DNA of 64,000 nucleotides from Hoeflea sp. YIM 152468 (GCF_029210485.1 NZ_JARGET010000023.1:62001-126000); one strand, 5' to 3'. Positions 44,810 through 53,562 are shown, counted from the first letter of the stretch. The notes: generated by a model from the letters alone, not told the origin. Numbers and translations are program-made.

Positions 44810-44827
44810 GACCCTGCATAACACAAG

Positions 44828-44861
44828 ATAGCGCGCTATTCAATTTAATATAGCCAGCTAT
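44828..44861. promoter_or_regulatory. Two tandem MarR-type operator palindromes
   Basis: ATAGCGCGCTAT (44828-44839) and ATAGCCAGCTAT (44850-44861) share the pattern ATAGC-NN-GCTAT, and both are followed by TCAA. Their centres are 22 bp apart, two helical turns, so two dimers could bind on one face. They lie 19-52 bases upstream of the marR start in the divergent region. Confidence 0.7.
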
Positions 44862-45029
44862 TCAAGACCTGGAAACTGGTGCGGAATTTTGGGTTAATCC
44901 GTTGAAATCATTTACCCAGCAAGCCCATCCGAATTCATCGAGCCGGGGTGTACTAGGCGGTCTCCACCGGATCCTGTAGACAGACCCGAAGAAGGTCCCC
45001 GCACTCCGTTCCTGAGCCCCTGCCCTGCC

Positions 45030-45467
45030 ATGATTGATCTTGCCGCCTATGGCAGCCTGTTTCTTGCCGCGTTTCTCGCGGCAACGCTGATCCCGGCGCA
45101 GTCGGAAAGCCTGCTGACCGGCTTGATCCTGGCTGGCGGACAACCGGTGGCGGCACTTGTCGCGGTGGCAAGCCTTGGCAATGTTCTGGGATCGGTTGTC
45201 AACTGGATGATCGGGCGCGGGATCGAGCGGTACCGCGGCCGGCGCTGGTTTCCGGCCTCGGCGGCGCAATTGCAGCGGGCCCGGCACCACTATGCGCGGT
45301 TTGGCTACTGGTCGCTGCTGCTGGCGTGGGTGCCGGTCATCGGTGACCCGTTGACCCTTGCAGCGGGCATTATGCGCGAACCCTTGTGGCGGTTTGTGAC
45401 CCTGGTCTCGATCGGCAAGATTGGACGTTATCTCGCTCTGGCAGCCGGCGTTGGCGCCTTGTCATAA
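45030..45467 (+). CDS. YqaA family membrane protein
   Basis: A 145-residue inner-membrane protein of the YqaA group, a short relative of DedA/SNARE-associated (VTT) proteins. Family marks include FLAATLIPAQSESLL near the N-terminus, GNVLGSVVNWMIGR in the middle, and WVPVIGDPLTLAAGIMREP in the second half, the conserved glycine-proline re-entrant segment. Four hydrophobic stretches are visible. Role is probably in membrane homeostasis or transport; unknown in detail. No clear ribosome binding site. It may be under the divergent MarR-operator region. Confidence 0.9.
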   Translation: MIDLAAYGSLFLAAFLAATLIPAQSESLLTGLILAGGQPVAALVAVASLGNVLGSVVNWMIGRGIERYRGRRWFPASAAQLQRARHHYARFGYWSLLLAWVPVIGDPLTLAAGIMREPLWRFVTLVSIGKIGRYLALAAGVGALS

Positions 45468-45533
45468 AAGCCTTGGGCCGCGACAGGGGAATCTGACACT
45501 ATCGCCCTGCCCGCTTCCAGACAGGTCCTGCCC

Positions 45534-45902
45534 ATGCTGTCCGCCCTCACCCTCATCCTCACCTGCCAGTTGATCGGTGAACTTGTCACCCGGTTCCTCG
45601 GCCTGCCGGTCCCGGGCCCGGTGGCAGGCATGGTGATCCTGTTCGTCCTGCTCGCACTCAAGGGGTCGGTTCCCCAGCATGTCGGGACTGTCGCCGACAG
45701 CTTGCTCAGGAACCTCGCACTTCTGTTCGTCCCGGCCGGTGTCGGGGTGATGGCGCATCTGGGCCTGCTTGGTCAGGATTGGCTGCCGATTTCAGTGGCG
45801 CTGGTCGGCTCAACACTGGCGACCATCGCCGTCACCGGCCTGGTGATGAGCCGGCTTGCCCGAAACAGCGGGTCTGACAGGACAGAGGCGCACCATGACT
45901 GA
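45534..45902 (+). CDS. lrgA: CidA/LrgA family protein
   Basis: A 122-residue holin-like inner-membrane protein with four hydrophobic segments. It contains LGLPVPGPVAGMVILFVLL and NLALLFVPAGVGVMAHL, the two conserved CidA/LrgA blocks. With LrgB it forms a complex implicated in controlling murein hydrolase activity or, in more recent work on the family, exporting small acids such as pyruvate. Its end overlaps lrgB by eight bases, so the two are coupled. Confidence 0.93.
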   Translation: MLSALTLILTCQLIGELVTRFLGLPVPGPVAGMVILFVLLALKGSVPQHVGTVADSLLRNLALLFVPAGVGVMAHLGLLGQDWLPISVALVGSTLATIAVTGLVMSRLARNSGSDRTEAHHD

Positions 45903-46611
45903 CATCGCCGACGTCTGGGTTTACCTCAGCGCCAGCCCGCTATTGTTTCTCACCCTGACGCTTGCCGCGTTTCAGGCCGGAACATGGCTCTATGACAAAT
46001 CCGGCCACAAGGCCTTCCTCAATCCGGTGCTCACCGCAGTGATCCTGATCGTCGCTCTGCTGAGTTTGAGCCGCACCAGCTACGAGACCTATTTCGAGGG
46101 CGCCCAGTTCGTCCACTTCCTGCTTGGCCCGGCAACCGTGGCTCTGGCGATCCCGCTTTACCGGCAATTCGACCGGGTCCGGCGCTCGGCGCTGGCGCTG
46201 ATGACCAGCCTGCTGTGCGGATCGCTCACAGCCATCGGAACCGCCATCGCTCTCGGCTGGCTGCTCGGCGCCAGCCGCGAGACCTTGCTGTCACTGGCGC
46301 CAAAATCCGTCACCGCGCCGGTGGCGATGGGCATCACCGAGCAATTGGACGGGTTGCCGTCGCTGACCGCGGTGCTGGTGATCCTGACCGGCATTCTTGG
46401 CGCCGTTCTCGGCCCACCGTTGCTCAGCCTGATCGGCGTCACCGACTGGCGCGCCCGCGGCCTGGCGCTCGGCACCGCCAGCCACGGCATCGGCACCGCA
46501 CGGGCGTTGCAGTCCAATGAACTGGCCGGCGCCTTCTCCGGCCTCGCCATGGGCTTGAACGCGCTGGCCACCGCGATCTTGCTGCCGGTCCTGTGGCGTG
46601 TGTTTTTTTGA
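45895..46611 (+). CDS. lrgB: LrgB family protein
   Basis: A 238-residue inner-membrane partner of LrgA with about seven hydrophobic segments. Visible family marks are YLSASPLLFLTLTLAAFQ at the N-terminus, PVLTAVILIVALL, LLGPATVALAIPLY, SVTAPVAMGI and the late TASHGIGTARALQ. ATG at 45895 is preferred over the longer frame because it begins the conserved region and overlaps lrgA by eight bases. The pair lies between yqaA and a methyltransferase gene. Confidence 0.94.
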   Translation: MTDIADVWVYLSASPLLFLTLTLAAFQAGTWLYDKSGHKAFLNPVLTAVILIVALLSLSRTSYETYFEGAQFVHFLLGPATVALAIPLYRQFDRVRRSALALMTSLLCGSLTAIGTAIALGWLLGASRETLLSLAPKSVTAPVAMGITEQLDGLPSLTAVLVILTGILGAVLGPPLLSLIGVTDWRARGLALGTASHGIGTARALQSNELAGAFSGLAMGLNALATAILLPVLWRVFF

Positions 46612-46622
46612 AAGGACCAAAG

Positions 46623-47267
46623 ATGGACCATGATTTCTGGCATGGCCGCTGGGAAAGCGGACGCATTGGCTTTCACGAGAGCGAACCCAACCCGCTGCTG
46701 CTGACGCATTTTCCGGCTCTTTGCGTGCCAGAGAACGGGCGGGTTTTCATCCCCTTGTGCGGCAAGACACTCGACATCGGCTGGCTGCTTTCGAAAGGCT
46801 ACCGTGTTGCCGGTGTTGAACTGAGTGAACTGGCAATCCGGCAATTGTTTGAACAGCTTGGGGTTGAACCGGAGATATCGGATCTGGGCAATTTGAAGCG
46901 CTACAGCGCAGACCGAATCGACATCTTTGTCGGCGACGTCTTCGACCTCGGCCAAGCCGCGCTCGGTCCCGTCGACGCCGTTTTTGATCGGGCTGCCTTT
47001 GTCGCCCTGCCTCAAAGCATGCGCGCTGACTATGCCCCGCACATCGCCGATATCAGCGCAAACGCACCGCAGCTTCTGGTGACGTTCGAGTACGATCAAT
47101 CACGCCTCGACGGTCCGCCTTTTGCCATTCCCGGAGACGAAGTCACCATGCGCTACAAGGACCGGTACACCATCTCCAGATTGGCCACCGGCGAGGTGGC
47201 GGGCGGTTTCAAAGGCATCGCCGCCACCGAAACCGTCTGGCTGCTCACGCCGCGGCGCGGCCCTTGA
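46623..47267 (+). CDS. tpm: Thiopurine S-methyltransferase family protein
   Basis: A 214-residue SAM-dependent methyltransferase. The N-terminal FWHGRWESGRIGFHESEPNPLL and RVFIPLCGKTLDIGWLLSKGYRVAGVELSE are diagnostic of TPMT; the latter includes the SAM loop. Bacterial members methylate thiols and also tellurite or selenite. AAGGA before ATG at 46623 fixes the start. It begins 11 bases after lrgB, so may be co-transcribed. Its 3' end overlaps the convergent ferredoxin gene by 23 bases. Confidence 0.93.
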   Translation: MDHDFWHGRWESGRIGFHESEPNPLLLTHFPALCVPENGRVFIPLCGKTLDIGWLLSKGYRVAGVELSELAIRQLFEQLGVEPEISDLGNLKRYSADRIDIFVGDVFDLGQAALGPVDAVFDRAAFVALPQSMRADYAPHIADISANAPQLLVTFEYDQSRLDGPPFAIPGDEVTMRYKDRYTISRLATGEVAGGFKGIAATETVWLLTPRRGP

Positions 47268-47580
47268 TCTGCGTCCCCGGCGCCAGGGTCACTTCGAGAC
47301 CGTCGAGCTCTGCGCTCATCAGCAACTGGCAGGACAACCGCGAATTGTCGCGCACGTCAAAAGCCTGGTCGAGCATGTCCTCTTCCTCGGCTTCGATCGG
47401 ATAGAGCTTGCCGGTCCAGTCCTCAGCGACATGAACATGGCAGGTGGCGCAGGCACAGGCGCCACCGCATTCGGCCTTGATATCGAGACCCCAGTCGCGA
47501 ATGATCTCCATCACCCGAAACCCCTCCAGCGCTTCCAGCGTGTGCCGGGTTCCGGCCTGGTCAGTGACGTGAATGTGCAT
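47245..47580 (-). CDS. Adrenodoxin-type [2Fe-2S] ferredoxin
   Basis: A 111-residue soluble electron carrier. Cluster ligands Cys38, Cys44, Cys47 and Cys84 have the exact C-x5-C-x2-C-x36-C spacing of adrenodoxin/FdxB-type ferredoxins rather than plant-type. An extra Cys42 lies within the loop. ATG at 47580 is chosen because the fold starts there (MHIHVTDQAG). It ends an operon with cysG, DUF2849, cysI and DUF934, 16 bases after the last, so it is a reasonable electron donor to the sulfite reductase, which has no CysJ partner here. Its end overlaps tpm tail to tail. Confidence 0.93.
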   Translation of the reverse strand: MHIHVTDQAGTRHTLEALEGFRVMEIIRDWGLDIKAECGGACACATCHVHVAEDWTGKLYPIEAEEEDMLDQAFDVRDNSRLSCQLLMSAELDGLEVTLAPGTQIKGRAAA

Positions 47581-47596
47581 GCTGAATACTCCCCGT

Positions 47597-48088
47597 TCAG
47601 CCGTTGAGAAGCGCCGTGCGGCGCCAGCTGTAGCCCGGTGTTTGTGCGGCGGCATCGGCCGCGGGTTGATAATGCAGGTCGATGCCCGGAAGACGCTTGT
47701 CGATCAGCCGCTGGATGGTTGGAGCATGCTCCACTGCAAAACTGTCAAACCCGGTGCGCAGCATCAGCGGAATCTGATCCAGCAGCACGGTGCCGACGGC
47801 GCGCAATTCAGCCTTGTAGCCCAGACGCTCCCTGAGCAGCATCGCCTGCGAAAACGCCCGGCCATCGCTGAACGCCGGAAAGGTCAGCGCAACCAGGATC
47901 AGCCGGTCGAGAACCGGAGCCAAAGCGCGCACGTCGTCGGCCGGCTGCAGCACCACGCCAAACGGAGCATTGTCCTGCGCGTGCTCCAGCGCCTCGGCCA
48001 GCGGCAACAGCTTGGGCCCGTCCTCAGCTGACGGCTGGGTCCAGGGATCGTTCTCGACAATCCCGGTTTGTGTCCAGATGACAGTCAT
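47597..48088 (-). CDS. DUF934 family protein
   Basis: A 163-residue protein of the DUF934 family, which consistently occurs directly after cysI in proteobacterial sulfite-reduction operons and is presumed to assist sulfite reductase; its biochemical role is unknown. The family core FPAFSDGRAFSQAMLLRERLGYKAELRA with GTVLLDQIPLMLRTGFDSF is intact. ATG at 48088 is taken, with GGAGA upstream. It lies 14 bases after cysI and 16 before the ferredoxin gene. The cysH/cysDN genes that often follow in relatives are absent here. Confidence 0.9.
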   Translation of the reverse strand: MTVIWTQTGIVENDPWTQPSAEDGPKLLPLAEALEHAQDNAPFGVVLQPADDVRALAPVLDRLILVALTFPAFSDGRAFSQAMLLRERLGYKAELRAVGTVLLDQIPLMLRTGFDSFAVEHAPTIQRLIDKRLPGIDLHYQPAADAAAQTPGYSWRRTALLNG

Positions 48089-48102
48089 AAAAGTCTCCGG
48101 TC

Positions 48103-49773
48103 TCAAGCTGCCTGGGCTTCGCTGCCATACAGCGCGGCCTTGAAGGGGTCAGCGCCGATGCGACGATAACAATCGATGAAGGGTTCGTCGGCGCCCGTCC
48201 GGTTGGCAAGATAGGTGGCGACGATGGTCTCGATGGCGTCGGTGATCTGGTCCGGTCCAAAGCCCCGGCCCGTGATCTGTCCGATCGAGGCGTTTTCGTC
48301 CCCCGAGCCGCCGAGCGAGATCTGGTAGAGCTCTTCCCCCTTCTTCTCGACCCCCAGGATGCCGATATGGCCGACATGGTGGTGACCGCAGGCATTGATG
48401 CAGCCGGAAATCTTGATCTTCAGATCGCCGATGTCGGCCTGCCGCGCCGGATCGGCAAAGCGGTTCGAGATTTCCTGCGCCACCGGAATCGAGCGGGCAT
48501 TGGCGAGCGCGCAGTAATCCAGTCCCGGGCAGGCGATGATGTCGGTGATCAGGCCCGCATTGGCCGTGGCCAGCCCGTCGGTCAGCAGCGCCCGGTACAA
48601 GGGCTCGAGATCGGCCAGCGCCACATGCGGCAGCACCAGGTTCTGCTCGTGGGTCACGCGGATCTGGTCATGGCCGAACTCTTGCGCCAGTCGCGCCACC
48701 GCATCCATCTGATCGGCCGAGGCGTCGCCGGGAATGCCGCCGATCGGCTTGAGCGAGATGGTCACCATGGCGTAGTCGGGATGCCGGTGCGGCGCGACAT
48801 TACGGCCGACCCAACTGGCAAATCCGGAATCGGACTTCTGCCAGGCGGCGAGTTCGCCCCAGCCTTCGGCGCGAGGCGCCAGTTCCGGAGGCGCGAAATA
48901 GGCATTGATCGCGGCAACATCGGCCTCAGGCAATTTCAGCGCACCATCTTTGAGCTGCGCCCATTCCGCATCAATTTCCTGTGTCAGCTTCTCGACACCG
49001 GTTTCATGCACCAGGATCTTGATCCGCGCCTTGAACTTGTTGTCGCGGCGGCCGTGCAGATTGTAGACCCGCATGATCGCGGTGACGTAGGAGAGAAGAT
49101 CAGCCTCCGGCAGGAAGTCCTTGATCTTCTTGGCCAGGAGCGGGGTCCGCCCCTGCCCGCCGCCGATCCAGACGGCAAAGCCAAGCCGGCCCTGGGCGTC
49201 CTTCTTCAACTGCAAGCCGATGTCATGCACCTGGATGGCGGCGCGGTCGCGCTCGGCGGCCGTCACGGCAATCTTGAACTTGCGCGGCAGGTAGGAAAAT
49301 TCAGGATGGACGGAAGACCATTGCCGCAAGATTTCGGCATAGGGCCGCGGATCGGCAACCTCGTCGGCAGCGGCGCCGGCAAAATGATCGGCGGTGACAT
49401 TGCGGATGCAATTGCCCGAGGTCTGGATCGCGTGCATCTCGACCTCGGCAAGTTCCTCGAGAATGGCCGGAATGTCGGACAAGGCGGGCCAGTTGAACTG
49501 GATGTTCTGCCGCGTGGTGAAATGGCCATAGCCGCGGTCATAGATGCGGGCAATATGGCCGAGCTTGCGCATCTGGCGGCTGTTGAGCGTGCCATAGGGA
49601 ACGGCGACGCGCAGCATATAGGCGTGCAGTTGCAAATAGACACCGTTCATCAGCCTGAGCGGCTTGAACGCCTCCTCGGAGATGTCGCCGCTCAGCCGCC
49701 GCTCCACCTGGTCGCGGAACTGGCTGACACGCGCGGCGACAAACGCGTGGTCGAATTCATCATAACGATACAT
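48103..49773 (-). CDS. cysI: Nitrite/sulfite reductase, siroheme/[4Fe-4S] hemoprotein (CysI-type)
   Basis: A 556-residue enzyme performing the six-electron reduction of sulfite to sulfide for cysteine synthesis. Two ferredoxin-like half domains and siroheme-binding domains are present. The cluster ligands show as CPGLDYC and, later, GCINACGHHHVGHIG (C-x6-C and C-x3-C). The siroheme-binding region has TTRQNIQFNW and HEQNLVLPH. The start at 49773 (MYRYDEFDHAF) is supported by AAGGG seven bases upstream; the longer frame to 50055 overlaps the DUF2849 gene and is spurious. The gene sits 10 bases after DUF2849 and 14 before DUF934. Electron source: no CysJ; see ferredoxin. Confidence 0.95.
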   Translation of the reverse strand: MYRYDEFDHAFVAARVSQFRDQVERRLSGDISEEAFKPLRLMNGVYLQLHAYMLRVAVPYGTLNSRQMRKLGHIARIYDRGYGHFTTRQNIQFNWPALSDIPAILEELAEVEMHAIQTSGNCIRNVTADHFAGAAADEVADPRPYAEILRQWSSVHPEFSYLPRKFKIAVTAAERDRAAIQVHDIGLQLKKDAQGRLGFAVWIGGGQGRTPLLAKKIKDFLPEADLLSYVTAIMRVYNLHGRRDNKFKARIKILVHETGVEKLTQEIDAEWAQLKDGALKLPEADVAAINAYFAPPELAPRAEGWGELAAWQKSDSGFASWVGRNVAPHRHPDYAMVTISLKPIGGIPGDASADQMDAVARLAQEFGHDQIRVTHEQNLVLPHVALADLEPLYRALLTDGLATANAGLITDIIACPGLDYCALANARSIPVAQEISNRFADPARQADIGDLKIKISGCINACGHHHVGHIGILGVEKKGEELYQISLGGSGDENASIGQITGRGFGPDQITDAIETIVATYLANRTGADEPFIDCYRRIGADPFKAALYGSEAQAA

Positions 49774-49783
49774 CTGGGAACCC

Positions 49784-50107
49784 TTATGCGGCTTCTGAGG
49801 CGCGCGCGGCGGCAGCCGGCGCATAGGCGATTGTCGGGCCGTCGGCACGGATGCGCTCGCGCAACCGGTACGGCCGCGGCCCGCATGGCGTTTCCTCAAT
49901 CTCGATGACGCTGACATCGACGACCCGGTTGTCGGCTTGCGCCTGGTCGCCGGCCGCCGTGAGTGCGGCAACGGCCTCGTCATGGCGAGCCAGAAAAGCG
50001 TCCTTGAGCGAAAAGACCCATTCCCCATTGGCGCCGAGCCAGACGGAAATGCCATCGGTCAGCCGGTTTGCGGTGAGAACCTTGGTCTTGAACGAAGCGG
50101 TCGTCAT
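49784..50107 (-). CDS. DUF2849 family protein
   Basis: A 107-residue protein of the DUF2849 family, found almost only in alphaproteobacteria between cysG and cysI. It begins TASFKTKVLTANRLTDGISVWLG, with the family core WVFSLKDAFLARHDEAVAAL. No membrane segment or cofactor motif is visible. GAGGAGG places the start at ATG 50107 (spacing 5) rather than 50110. It is 10 bases after cysG and 10 before cysI, so probably a small accessory of sulfite reductase or its siroheme loading, though this is inference. Confidence 0.88.
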   Translation of the reverse strand: MTTASFKTKVLTANRLTDGISVWLGANGEWVFSLKDAFLARHDEAVAALTAAGDQAQADNRVVDVSVIEIEETPCGPRPYRLRERIRADGPTIAYAPAAAARASEAA

Positions 50108-50117
50108 CATGGCCTCC

Positions 50118-51563
50118 TCAGGCAGCTTGGGTTCGGCTGGCGGGCGCAGCGTGGTGCTGGCCTGCGGCAAGGGCGGTGGAGTGGTCGAAATTCGCACCGG
50201 CGACGGCATCCCCGATGACCACCATCACCGGACCGGCAAGTTCGCTGCGGTGCTCAAGCGCCGGCAGATCGGCGAGCGTGCCGTGAAACAGACGGCGATC
50301 GCCGCGCGAGGCGTTTTCCACGATGGCCACGGTCATGTCGGCCGACAGTCCCGCCTCAATCAGCCTTGCAGCAATGCTGGCAGCGACCGAGCGGCCCATG
50401 TAGACGCACAATGTGGCACCGGAGACGGCCAGACGAGCCCAGTCCGGCAATGCAGCCCCGGTCAGATCATGCCCGGTGGTAAACACCAGTGACGAAGCCA
50501 CGCCGCGCAGGGTCAGCGGCAGTTCGAAATCCGCCGCAGCGGCGAGCGCCGAGGTGATGCCCGGCACGATCTCGAAGGAGACGCCGGCATCGCGCAATGC
50601 GGCCATTTCCTCACCGGCACGGCCGAACACCAGTGGATCGCCGGATTTGAGCCGCACCACACGCTTGCCTTCGCGGCCCAGACGCACCAGCATCTCATTG
50701 ATCTCGCTCTGGCTTTTGGAGTGGCAGCCCTTGCGCTTGCCGACTGAATGCCGTTCGGCGTCCCGACGGCCAAGCGCCACCACGGCTTCCGGCACCAGCG
50801 CGTCATAGACAATCGCATCGGCTTCCATCATGGCGCGCTGGGCCCGCAGTGTCAGCAGGTCTTCGGCGCCGGGGCCCGCGCCGACCAGCCAGATGTGACC
50901 GGGGACCGGTTCGCGGACGCGCAGCATGCGGGTGGCAGCACGGCGCGCCAGCGACACCTCGCCCTTTTCGACATGGGTGGCGACCTCGGCTTCGAAAAAC
51001 CGCCGCCAGAATACCCGGCGGGCGACGCCGCGCGGCAGCAGGCGGTCGGCTGCGATCCGGTAGTCAGACGCCAGCCGGGCCAGCGTACCCAGCGACGGAG
51101 ACAATATCCGGTCAATGCGGGCGCGGACCATCTGCGCCAGAACCGGGCCTGCACCTTCGGTGCCGATGGCGATGGCCACGGGCGCACGGTTGACCAGCGC
51201 CGGCGTGAGGAAATCGCAATAGTCAGGCTGATCGACGGCATTGGCGGGAATGCGGCGCTCGCGTGCCGCGCGGACAATGGCCCGGTCCTGTGCGGCATCA
51301 CCGGTGGCGGCAAACACCAGCGTCGCCTCCTCCATCTGTGAGGCGGAATAGGCTTGCCGAATTGCCACGATGCCCAATCGGTCGAGACTGTCTGTGAGCT
51401 CGGCTTCGGGCGCGTCGGCATAGACGCTGATAGAAGCCGACGTGTTGGCGACAAGCCGTGCCTTGGCCGCAGCTTCCGCGCCATTGCCGAAGATCGCCAC
51501 CTTGCGGGCGTCGACCCGCATGAAGGCGGGGAATGTGGTTAAAAGCGCTGCTTGCGTGGCCAT
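50118..51563 (-). CDS. cysG: Siroheme synthase (multifunctional)
   Basis: A 481-residue fused enzyme that turns uroporphyrinogen III into siroheme. The N-terminal part (about residues 1-210) is the NAD-dependent precorrin-2 dehydrogenase/ferrochelatase with FGNGAEAAAKARLV. The C-terminal part is the SAM-dependent uroporphyrinogen methyltransferase with LVGAGPGAEDLLTLRA, VRLKSGDPLVFGRAGEE, and GITSALAAAA. ATG at 51563 follows AGGAG at a 10-base spacing. It supplies the cofactor to the CysI protein encoded two genes downstream and is the first gene of the five-gene operon. Confidence 0.96.
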   Translation of the reverse strand: MATQAALLTTFPAFMRVDARKVAIFGNGAEAAAKARLVANTSASISVYADAPEAELTDSLDRLGIVAIRQAYSASQMEEATLVFAATGDAAQDRAIVRAARERRIPANAVDQPDYCDFLTPALVNRAPVAIAIGTEGAGPVLAQMVRARIDRILSPSLGTLARLASDYRIAADRLLPRGVARRVFWRRFFEAEVATHVEKGEVSLARRAATRMLRVREPVPGHIWLVGAGPGAEDLLTLRAQRAMMEADAIVYDALVPEAVVALGRRDAERHSVGKRKGCHSKSQSEINEMLVRLGREGKRVVRLKSGDPLVFGRAGEEMAALRDAGVSFEIVPGITSALAAAADFELPLTLRGVASSLVFTTGHDLTGAALPDWARLAVSGATLCVYMGRSVAASIAARLIEAGLSADMTVAIVENASRGDRRLFHGTLADLPALEHRSELAGPVMVVIGDAVAGANFDHSTALAAGQHHAAPASRTQAA

Positions 51564-51687
51564 GGTGGTCAAACTCCTGAGTTGGATGCATTTTCAGGGG
51601 AATGACGAAACGAATGAAGAAACAAACATGTCCCATTCGGGCCGAAGTGATATTCTTTTACCTTAGATATCGGGTTATGGAGAACGG

Positions 51688-52344
51688 GTGACCGCGACGC
51701 TTGAGGCGCATGCGGTCGGGCAGCAACGACGGGGCCGTCAGATGGAGATCATTCAAAACGCCGACCTGGTTCGCAGACTGCTGGATGTGATGCAGCACGA
51801 CATCGTTCCGCTCACCGAGACGGGCGTGGCAGCCGGCAACAAGATTTTTGGCGGCGCGCTGGTGCGCAAGGCGGATTTGTCTTTGGTGATGGCGCAGACC
51901 AACAACGAGACCGACAATCCGCTCTGGCACGGTGAAGTGCATCTTCTCAAGTGCTTTTATGAGAGCCCGATCGCAACGAGTGAATCCACCAAAGACATGA
52001 TTTTTCTGTCGACGCATGAGCCCTGCACCATGTGCATGTCGGCGATTGCCTGGGCCGGCTTTGACAATTTCTTCTATTTCTTCAGCCATCAGGACTCGCG
52101 CGACAGCTTTGCCATCCCGCATGATCTCAAGATGCTGAAAGAAGTCTTCGGACTGGAGCCGGGCGGCTACAATCACGACAACGCCTTCTGGCACGGCCGC
52201 GGGATATTCGACATCATCGCCACCCTGCCCGACGCCGAGGCACAGCCGTTGCTCGATCAGGCGCAGCAAATTCGCAACCGCTATGCCGATTTGTCCGCGG
52301 CCTATCAATCCGGCAAGGACAGCAACGCCATCCCGCTCAACTGA
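51688..52344 (+). CDS. Nucleoside deaminase (cytidine/deoxycytidylate deaminase fold)
   Basis: A 218-residue zinc-dependent deaminase. The active site shows HGE at residues 81-83 (zinc His and catalytic Glu) and PCTMC at residues 112-116 (two zinc Cys). The C-terminal extension of about 60 residues (EAQPLLDQAQQIRNRYADL) is longer than in tRNA adenosine or guanine deaminases. GTG at 51688 is used because GGAG lies five bases upstream; ATG at 51742 would remove 18 residues. Substrate cannot be named; it could act on a free base or nucleoside. Divergent from cysG. Confidence 0.88.
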   Translation: MTATLEAHAVGQQRRGRQMEIIQNADLVRRLLDVMQHDIVPLTETGVAAGNKIFGGALVRKADLSLVMAQTNNETDNPLWHGEVHLLKCFYESPIATSESTKDMIFLSTHEPCTMCMSAIAWAGFDNFFYFFSHQDSRDSFAIPHDLKMLKEVFGLEPGGYNHDNAFWHGRGIFDIIATLPDAEAQPLLDQAQQIRNRYADLSAAYQSGKDSNAIPLN

Positions 52345-52553
52345 GGGCCGGCAGCTCCGCGGCCCGATTGAGTTGTGGACAACATCGGCGCCCTTGGCTG
52401 AATGGTCGCGAGCTTCACCCGGCTCGGCTAGGCTCCCATGAGCACGCCGCGTTGTTTCGAGTTCATGGAGGACAGCGAACGCGTTGTGCAAGCAAACCCT
52501 GCCTCGCTGCCCCCAATGAACCCTTTGCTCTCCTGAACCGCGGCATGCTCTGA

Positions 52554-53375
52554 ATGAAACCATCACGCGATATTTCCGGCCTTATCGAGATCATGGCGGC
52601 GCTCAGGCATCCCGAAACCGGATGCCCGTGGGACGTCCAGCAGGACTTTTCCACGATCAAGCCCTACACCATCGAGGAGGCCTACGAGGTTGCCGATGCG
52701 ATCGAGCGCAATGATCCTGACGATTTGTGCGACGAACTGGGCGATCTGTTGCTGCAGGTGGTGTTTCACGCCCGCATGGCCGAGGAGCAGGGATTGTTTT
52801 CCTTTGAGGACGTGGTCGAGGCGATCACGCGGAAAATGATCCGGCGTCATCCGCATGTGTTTGAACGATCCGGGGCGGACACAGCCGACAAGGTCAAGAC
52901 GCAATGGGCCGTGATCAAGGCCGAAGAGAAACGCGAACGCGCGCAACGCCGCATTGCGCGCGGTTTGCCGGAGACAGAAACGCAGGGGCAATTCACCGGC
53001 GTGCCGCGCGCCCTGCCCGCGCTGATGGAAGCGCTGAAGCTGCAGCAGGCAGCATCCCTGGTCGGCTTTGACTGGGGCGCTGCGGGTCCGGTCCTCGACA
53101 AGATCGAGGAAGAAATTGCGGAACTGCGTGTAGAACTCGACAATGGCGAGACCGACAAGGCAGCGGGCGAGCTCGGCGATGTGATCTTTGCGCTCGCCAA
53201 CCTGGCCCGGCACCTGAAAGCTGATCCGGAAGACGCGCTGCGCACCACCAACACCAAGTTCCGCAGACGTTTTGCCCATGTCGAAGCGGGATTGGCGAAA
53301 CTGGGCAAGACACCCGCCGACGCCACACTTGCAGAGATGGAAGCGCTGTGGCAGGCGGCGAAGAAGGACGATTGA
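52554..53375 (+). CDS. mazG: Nucleoside triphosphate pyrophosphohydrolase MazG
   Basis: A 273-residue house-cleaning enzyme that hydrolyses NTPs and dNTPs, including damaged ones, to monophosphates and pyrophosphate. The two tandem MazG domains are visible: the N-terminal one with HPETGCPWD and the acidic metal cluster EEAYEVADAIERND...DELGDLL, the C-terminal one with EEIAELRVELD...GELGDVIFALANL. Length matches E. coli MazG (263). No toxin-antitoxin neighbour is present, so this is the stand-alone form. Confidence 0.95.
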   Translation: MKPSRDISGLIEIMAALRHPETGCPWDVQQDFSTIKPYTIEEAYEVADAIERNDPDDLCDELGDLLLQVVFHARMAEEQGLFSFEDVVEAITRKMIRRHPHVFERSGADTADKVKTQWAVIKAEEKRERAQRRIARGLPETETQGQFTGVPRALPALMEALKLQQAASLVGFDWGAAGPVLDKIEEEIAELRVELDNGETDKAAGELGDVIFALANLARHLKADPEDALRTTNTKFRRRFAHVEAGLAKLGKTPADATLAEMEALWQAAKKDD

Positions 53376-53562
53376 TCCGCAGAATGTTGAAAAATCAGCT
53401 ACAAAATGCTTTAAATTCAGAGGGATACATCTTGATCGCGCGGCACCATCATGCCGCTAAGACGGGCCCGCTGCCGGCATTTTGGCCTCGCCGTAAACCC
53501 TTCCTTAGCATCACCGCGGCCATGATGGCCTGTGCACTGTATGGCTGAGTGAGGGCCAGTTC

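Noticed and set aside
49774-50055. 94-codon N-terminal extension of CysI
   Set aside because: It lies on top of the DUF2849 gene in another frame; the CysI family begins at MYRYDEF with a good ribosome binding site.
52554-53375. MazG as part of a mazEF toxin-antitoxin or defence locus
   Set aside because: No mazE, mazF, relA or defence genes are adjacent; the two-domain length is that of the housekeeping enzyme.
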